Source: Hyperoodon ampullatus (taxonomy: Eukaryota > Chordata > Mammalia > Artiodactyla > Ziphiidae). From it: a DNA stretch of 64,000 nt. The stretch covers positions 31,880,788-31,944,787 of the forward strand of contig OX457070.1 in NCBI GenBank assembly GCA_949752795.1, read 5' to 3'. Shown here one piece after another: positions 56,996 through 64,000 of the stretch. The notes under the pieces are model-generated. The model searched no databases, was not told the DNA's origin, and saw only the letters and a program-made list of their open reading frames with translations. The position numbers and the translations under genes are program-made. Each line of letters opens with the position of its first letter. Within the stretch, counting starts at the first letter, position 1.

Positions 56996-59224
56996 GTGTA
57001 TTATCTTCACATACAGGGTAAACATTAGGATTGCTGACAAGAGTAATGTTTAAAATTTGAGCTGAGCATTCCATCCAACAATTGATTTGTCTTATGAATT
57101 AAAAAGAATTTCCCTATTCAGTCTTGGAAGACATTACAGAATAAGCAGGAATTGGGGAGTCATTTAAATGACTCTCTGGAAATTTTATTCAGGCTAGAAA
57201 ATTCCAATTGAGTCTCAATACTGGTTTTAAAAATATGAGTTTTAAAAAGCTGATATAACATCACCTATTAAAGGTAATTATTTTTACTTCCATTGAGGCA
57301 TGGTATGATTAAACTTAACATTTTTTTCCCAATGAGTGTTGATTGGGTATAAATGAGAACATGATGTCCCAGCAAATGATAACTTTACATTTAAAATGGG
57401 AACAGCATCTTCACACTGTATATAATGGATAATGGTAACAAACAGTGGTGATCAATTACTCTATTTTTTAATAAAATATAGAAGCAGTTGAAATGAAAAG
57501 TGGCATTACTATACTTAACTAACATTCTCTGTGTTCCTAAAAGATACACTAAATCTATGGAAATAACATATAATCTAGAAAAAACATGGTTTCTGTTTTC
57601 AGGCAATTAATACGTACACATACAGACATAGAGACTGCATATCTCCATGAACTGGAAATTAGGTCAGTCCCCACAGCAACAAAAATATTCAAGAACTTAG
57701 GTGTATATAAAAATAGGTTCGAAAAACTCAGAATTTAAACACTAAAGGACATATTGTACAAAATGGTTCTGTTTTCAAAGACAAAATCAACTCTCTGCAT
57801 TCAGTATGAGAATCAATTTCATTTAAAAAGCCACACTTTGATTATTTATATCCTGCCAAGAGCTGGTATGAAGAAACTTTGTACTTGTCAACCTTATTTT
57901 GTATTTGTTAGGTACAAATATGTGTATATTCATAAGTATATATGTACATGTATGTGTGTATATATGTATATCTGACTATACACATACACATATGGGCATG
58001 TGTAAGCAGAGCCACTGTTTTAGTCTATACATCCATACCATCCAGGGTAAACAATAATCCTTGCTAATATCAAGCATCAACAGAAAGTGATTTAAGAAGG
58101 GGGCTCACATGAGAAAAGCTTGCTTTTACAGTAAAATTTTAACAACACAACTCTTTGGTCACACCGTGGAAATATGTGGCTTTGTTTCCATGCAAACTGT
58201 ACTGAGAGATTCCATCTGGTCAGCAGCGCTCATGTGTATACTTTGGAAGTTTTGTTCAAGTTTCATAAATCTTGTCATATATCAGGTTATCCTCAGTACC
58301 AGCCAAAGTAAATAATCTACAGCCAGAAGAGTGAAAGATCATTTATGCCCTAATTACGGATCAACGTTCTTTCTCAGCCAATGCCACGGCTCTCCTTTCA
58401 TTAATCAGGCTTTTGGTGACTAACATCAATTGATGTTAGAAGGAGTATTCTGTGAACAAGTTTCAGAACATAAACTCTTCTGGAATTACAATATTTAATT
58501 GTTTGAGTGACAGTCAAAATAACCCTTGTGCAGCTATTTCTTTTTAATAATTGCAATATTGAGAAATGAGGGAAACCTAAGAAACTTCTGAAAGAAATGT
58601 CAATCTCGGGATCTTGGGAATGCTCGTAAATCCTCTTGCCCCCGTTAGCCCTGGCTAAACACGATTCAGCTTCATGCTCGAGTTTGATGGGCCCCCCACC
58701 TGCCATTTTCAACTATTAATCTCATTGTGCTTCTCTGTCTTGACACTAAACCACTCAAAACTTAACATTACTCAGACTCTAGAAACACAGATTCTTTGTG
58801 TTTTTGTGTGAAAGCTGCTTTAATCTAGACATTTCCTTTACAAGCCCGTAAAACTGAGGTGGAATTATGACCTCCTACAGGATGGCTTTAGGGCTCTGAT
58901 GTGTTCAGTGACTCCCGTAGGGTCCATCTACACACTGGTTTGGCATTTCAACTGCATCTACTTCTTGTACCTGGGATGTGTTTAGTGGTACTCACATTCC
59001 AGGTTTTGCTTCTATGGCCGTTTCTTTCTCATTACCCTTATCCAGGAAATGTGTCCGAGGCCAGCACGTGTGTCCCTCTTTGGCTAGTTCCTGTGTCTTG
59101 AATTCCTGAGGAGAAGAGCTTGCTTGTTCCTCATGGCCTGTATCACCTTATTTGAACAAAATTCACTTTAAGCGATATGATACTGAGAGTAAACAAGCCT
59201 GATGTAAACAGACTTGAGGTTTTA
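56996..59224. other. Repeat-poor unannotated block
   Basis: About 2.2 kb. Contains a TATG/TGTA low-complexity region (about 57917-57995) and a 20-bp perfect palindrome (58420-58439). A 103-codon minus-strand frame at 58401-58712 has no recognisable domain. Confidence 0.45.
58420..58439. repeat. Perfect 20-bp palindrome
   Basis: ctaacatcaattgatgttag equals its own reverse complement. Confidence 0.95.
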
Positions 59225-59625
59225 TACAAATTCATTCATTCATTCAGTAAATATATATTGGGTCCCTACCACCTGCCAGCATTAATGCAGTGGTGACTGA
59301 GACAGTGTGCTTGTTCTCCTGGAAATTATATTCCAGTGGGGAATGATAGGTAATAGACACATCTATACATAACATAGTTTCTGATATTGGTGAGTACCAA
59401 TAAAACAGAGTGTGTTTATTGAGAGAAAGGGTTTGGGGAGCGACAGTTTAATATGAGGTAGAATGATTGGGGAAGACCACTCTGAGAATATGACATTTGA
59501 ATCGAGTGATAAGAAAGATCTAGGTGTGTGAGGGTGTGGGGACGCTGTAACCAGAGGGAACAGCAAGTACAAAGGCCTGGCATCAGGAAATGGGGGTATT
59601 AAAGAAAATGCTATAAAAGCCAGTG
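59225..59625 (-). mobile_element. L2 LINE 3' region
   Basis: 'ttcattcattcagtaaatat', 'cctggaaattatattccagt', 'gaagaccactctgagaatat' then 'gacatttga', and 'gagggaacagcaagtacaaa' then 'ggcctgg' are the complement of the L2 3' region, in order. The 116-codon minus-strand frame here is L2 debris. Confidence 0.8.
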
Positions 59626-61374
59626 TGGATTTTGCACTGTAAACATAAACTTGTTGGATGGCAGCTTTGGCATTTCCACTAGTGGAGACCTTTGATGGGG
59701 AGCGTGTGGGCACACCAGTGCTTTGAAGGCAACATCTAGACCCTGTGACATCTAATTCTGATTCTCAGAGTGGCCAGGGTCCAGCTAGCCAGGTACTTAG
59801 CTATTGGCTTTCTCTGATTACTTCCCCTGCATCTCACCCACGACCTGATCATCAAGAAAGCTAAAATCAAAACTGAGCTTCTCCCAGATACAATCTATGA
59901 GTCAGAAGTCAATGGCTCATTTATCTCCTATAGCAAAAGACCAATATATGGTGGAAAGAAAGGAGCTGGTTTCCTGGTAGGAGTTTTTCTTCCAATCCTT
60001 TCCAACCCTTCCCCCAGCTCCCTGCCTTCTAATAATTTGTCTTTTTGTCATAATTTGGTACTTTCTTTCCCTGTCAATGCTGTTCTTTGTGCTTTTTAAA
60101 AATATTGTCTACTGGTATAAAATGATGAATTAATAAAATAATAGAGTTATTTTCCACTGACGTCTCTAACAGTCTTAGTTTGTGTCTCTAATTTGGGAAC
60201 AAAAGGACTACTCCTGTTGATCCAATCTTTGACTAAAATTGACAGAGAATTGTGCCTTTAAAAAAATTAACATTGCATTATTCATCCTTTCATTGGGGCC
60301 GCCAGAGTTTCAGCTCCTGGGCTACATGAAGAGGGATGAACGCACTGTGATCCTTACCATCATGGCTCTCATGACATACAGGGGACAGACACACAGAAAG
60401 TGACTGCATGGTAGTGTAAAGAGGCATGTGTGAAATCTTAGGACAGCTAAAAGTCAAGTCATTAACCCTGGAGAAATGGCAAGGTAAGTTAGAGAGTAGA
60501 ATTAGAGAACAGCTAGAGTAGCTGACTAGCTTCCAGCCCCTCAGACACTTCTGGTTCTGGCTCACTACGAGGAGTTCATTATTAGATCCAACCTAACCTT
60601 GCAAGCTTATGGGAAGATGCCACATTCTTTGGTATTTACATTAATTCCTTATCAGTCGCATAATTGATGCCCTTGCTTTCTTGAACCACTGAATGATCTA
60701 TGGCTGCAGTTACTCAATTATTATTTTCAACACAACTGATAACACTACTTTATAATTTCATAGTCCTTCAACATGAAGCCTGGCTCCGGGTTATGACACA
60801 AATTGATGTCACAAGTTTTATTATCTTTGTTTTCTGACTAAGCTGTCAAGGACAGGTGAGGAAAGACTCCTAAAGATTTAGTTGATGTTTATGATGGGCA
60901 GCTGAAACATGAATGCTGGAAAATGAAAAGGCAATTACAGACAAGGTTTCTACAGGTCCGATGTGGAAAAGAAGCCAGAAATTTATTTAAATCCTTCTCA
61001 CTCAATACCTGTTTTCACCTGAGGGGTTCATTTGAAGAATGAGAGAAGGTTTCATCTGGTTAGTACAGACCTTGTTCGTAGTCTCTAAATATCACAGTGT
61101 TAATAATTTTGAACCAAGAAAATAAAAAGATGATGATATCAATACCTTTAGGGCCTGTAATTTTGCCAACCCATGACAACAACAGAAAAAGCAGCTTAAA
61201 AACGTCATTTGTGAAGCTTTTTTCAAAACATTTTATTGCATTCAGCATGTTAGTAGCTAGTATAAGTAGTGAATAACAAAATCCATTTCTGTGTGTAGAT
61301 GCAGCCATGGAAAGTAAACAACATCACAGAACATTTGTAGAAAAATAGTAAGCTAAAAGGTATGTATTTATAGT
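59626..61374. other. Unannotated sequence
   Basis: No repeat or gene recognised. Frames under 95 codons only. Confidence 0.4.
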
Positions 61375-61965
61375 GCATATCTTTTCATCTAAGCATTCCA
61401 CTTATGAAAACATATCCCTCGGAAGGGGAAGGTGGAAGTGTGTGGGACAGATTTAGCTATAAGAAGGTTTATGGAAGCAATATTAGTAACAGGAAAAAAA
61501 TGAAAATCTAAATGTCCAATAAGAAAGGATCAGTTAATAAATTCCACACAATGGAAAATTATGCAGATATTATAGCAATTTATTATGGAAATATATGCAT
61601 GATATATTTTTAAAAGGAAAAGAAACAGACTGAAATATAGGATGTACAGATTGTACCACATGAAATTCTTGTTTTTGTAATTTAAGGTGGTTGAATATAA
61701 GTAATCTGTTATCAAACTAAAATATGATCCCATTTTTGTAAATAAAAAAAACAAACTATTGAATATATGTGTGTGCATGCACATAATTCTGAAAATATAT
61801 TTTCCAAGGTTTACAATAGTTATCTTCAAGATAATAGGCTTAATAGGTTTAATATAATTATTAATTTTTATTATAATTATTATAATCTTAACTCTTTCAT
61901 TTTTTTTCAGATCTTTCTTTAAAAGGAATAGTCTTTTATAATAAGAAAAAAACAATGAAATACAC
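61375..61965 (+). mobile_element. Ancient L1M/HAL1-type 3' region
   Basis: 'aagcaatattagtaacagga', 'aaatctaaatgtccaataag', 'caatggaaaattatgcagat', 'aaatatgatcccatttttgt' are the ORF2 tail and 3'UTR of an old L1. The 158-codon minus-strand frame is antisense, A+T-driven and not a gene. Confidence 0.7.
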
Positions 61966-63079
61966 TCCAATTTGAAAAAATTTACAAAGGGAGAATTTGC
62001 TGCCACAAATCTGTATTCTTTTCATTCAGTGATAACTCCTTCGGCTATTATCTTTCATTCAGCCTTGATTCCTCTTCATTTTACGATAGTAAAAGGACAC
62101 ATCCTTCATCCTAGTGAAGGTATTCTAAAAAATAGCCAGCAAAATGTGAGCAAAGAAGAAAGAATGTATGGTCTGAGGCCATTTAACTGACTTGTACCTT
62201 CAGTGAACCAAAATATTCTCTTCCCAAGCAATATCAAGAATTTGGTTAACACACACACACACACACACAAAGCACCCACACATTGGTCAAGTGCATGTTT
62301 TGCGTTATTTTTAGATAATTGCTAGTTGGTATAGTGTATAGAAGTGCTCGGTGTCTTCTAGGAACAACAAACTAAGGACAAAAAATAATCTATTTATATT
62401 CCAAATTAGTGGGAAACTGGGTTCAGTTCCCAAGTGCCATGGCATCCTTGCTCTCACCTTTTCTTCCACCTAGTTCTATGACTTGACTGCTTTGGGGCTT
62501 GGATATCTTGGCAGAAGCTCTGTGTAGCCCCATCCACATACTCTATGGTGGTGGAAATCCAGACTGCAACTCAATCAACTCTTTTGATACCTACTATTAC
62601 CTCCCTGAAGCCATTTGCTCTCTAAAAATACTATAGACATCAATTTACATTTAGCCCAATTCCTAGTGTACTTACATCTACTGTTATGATCGCTGACAAA
62701 TGTAAAATGATGATCACAATTATGGCCTCGAGAAAGTGCAAGATCTTCAATCAGCAAGGAAAAATTAGATTATCTTCACTTGACTGTTCGTCCTACCAAA
62801 ATAGTAGATTCATATTAGAGAAAATTTGTTTAAAACATGAACCAAAATATTTTTTGTAATTCTGATGACAATTTCCTTTTGACCACATAGACTGATTGTT
62901 TGGGTACCATAAAAATTAGTCAGCAGAATTCAATTATTTCACTGATTTCCACAAGAAACCCTTGCCCATCTAGTATTTCATAATTTTAGTCAACTTATTG
63001 AAGATATTGATATAGTCACATTGTTCCAGTGTACCTAATTCTTTTCTCAAATTCCCACCTGACATCTCTGTTTTTCTGA
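61966..63079. other. Unannotated sequence with a CA tract
   Basis: (CA)n of about 11 units at 62249-62269. Otherwise unassigned. Confidence 0.45.
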
Positions 63080-63245
63080 TTCTAGTAGTTATCAAACCTT
63101 TTTGTAAAGTATAGTAACCTCCTGTGAAGTTTGTCAAAAATGAAAATTGTAAGATTCATGTCTTGAGATGTTGGTCCAATAGGTCTGGGGTAAGTTGAAT
63201 AACCTGCATTTTGATCAGACACCCCAGAGATTTTGATGCCTTGTC
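63080..63245 (+). mobile_element. MER5A-like hAT relic
   Basis: 'gttggtccaataggtctggg', 'gaataacctgcattttgatc' and 'ccccagagattttgatgcc' follow MER5A. Confidence 0.55.
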
Positions 63246-64000
63246 AAACTGGGAAAAGAATGCTTACAGTCCTTCCTCTACCAAATGGCCCAATGACATT
63301 TTCTGCCATCTTTCACCCTGCCTCCAAGTGACCAAACTTTCTGGACCCTTTAGGATACTAGATATCCCTCCATATCCCCCAATATTAATTCTTATTCCTT
63401 CTATTATGAAGGGCAAGTTCAAAATCACCTTGGTTTTCTGAGAGTTTTCTTAGCCACTATCCCAAGAACTTTAAGGGGCAAATCCTTTCCAAGAGAGTGT
63501 TTCGGTTCCTTACATGAAGTTAAAATCTCCCTTCATCAGATAATTAATAGATATTCTAATTCAATGAGTAATGGATGTATTTGGATTTTTAACCTCAAAG
63601 GCTAATTTCAGTGAGGTTCACTAATATCTGTGACTATATCCTTAGAAACCAAGAATTAGTTTCATCAGTTTTGTATTCAGTGTATTTTTTGTCAGGATTT
63701 ACTCCAAGACATAAACAGGTAATATCAGAAATCTAAACTCTCTGCTTAAGATTTTTTATGCATTTAGGATATAATAGCTGTGGCAATTCCCTCCACCCCC
63801 TACTGCTTAATGAAGAATTTGGCTCTATGAGTAAAAAAATGCAGAACATGGAGTCCACCTGCTTCCACCTCTCAGCCAGAGAACTTTCCCTCTATTAAAG
63901 TTGAACTACAGAGTTCTCTGTTTCCCAGGATTCAGAGATCACTGGCCCAGCTGTGATATGCAGTCTCAAAACACAAAACATCTGGAGAGAAGATATGAAT
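63246..64000. other. Unannotated sequence to window end
   Basis: No repeat or gene recognised. Confidence 0.4.

Noticed and set aside
59363..59713. 116-codon minus-strand open frame
   Set aside because: It runs in the sense direction of an L2 3' region and has no conserved domain.
61530..62006. 158-codon minus-strand open frame
   Set aside because: It lies antisense in an old L1 3' region and is rich in Ile, Lys, Asn, Tyr and Phe as expected for A+T-rich DNA.
1..64000. CRISPR arrays, bacterial operons, plasmid or phage modules
   Set aside because: No spaced direct repeats of array type, no dense gene packing and no ribosome-binding-site pattern. The sequence is typical mammalian nuclear DNA.

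Overview
This window is gene-poor, A+T-rich mammalian nuclear DNA. The organism is very probably a cetacean (whale or dolphin). The main evidence is at least seven copies of a tRNA-Glu-derived CHR-type SINE whose head begins GGGCTTCCCTGGTGGCGCAG and whose body is of the cetacean type. Cetartiodactyl L1 3' ends and a bovine MAR1-like mariner relic agree with this. I found no supportable protein-coding gene, tRNA, rRNA, CRISPR array or bacterial-type operon. Family names below come from recognition by eye, not from a repeat-library search.

Layout. 1-7.4 kb: ancient L2, MIR and hAT relics, one CHR SINE and a CA microsatellite. 7.7-13.2 kb: an L1 3' end with clear target-site duplications, two CHR SINEs, and a MIR split by a short L1. 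15.4-21.0 kb: the most complex locus, a minus-strand L1 interrupted by a full-length but dead mariner, which is itself interrupted by a CHR SINE. The same L1 seems to have lost ORF1 and the front of ORF2, so 5'UTR-like sequence abuts the reverse-transcriptase region. 22.5-31.5 kb: L1 fragments, an MLT1 LTR, MER5A, MIR, three SINEs, a possible ERV LTR and a possible decayed coding fragment. 31.5-47.8 kb: mostly unique sequence with MLT1, MER3-like, L2, MIR and L1 pieces. 47.8-52.4 kb: an ancient plus-strand L1/HAL1-like body broken by a young L1 carrying an apparent 3' transduction, an older SINE and another L1. 52.4-64 kb: repeat-poor sequence with a few MIR, L2, L1M and MER5A relics.

The genes do not work together in any pathway. 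The content is a layered record of retrotransposition and DNA transposition in what is probably intergenic or intronic DNA. Items most worth a second look are the nested L1/mariner/SINE locus, the internally deleted L1, the L1 3' transduction, three exactly 10-bp-spaced AP-1 heptamers near 33.1 kb, two L1 copies with new short inverted duplications, and a 25-bp near-perfect palindrome near 54.15 kb. I saw no evidence of a novel multi-gene system.
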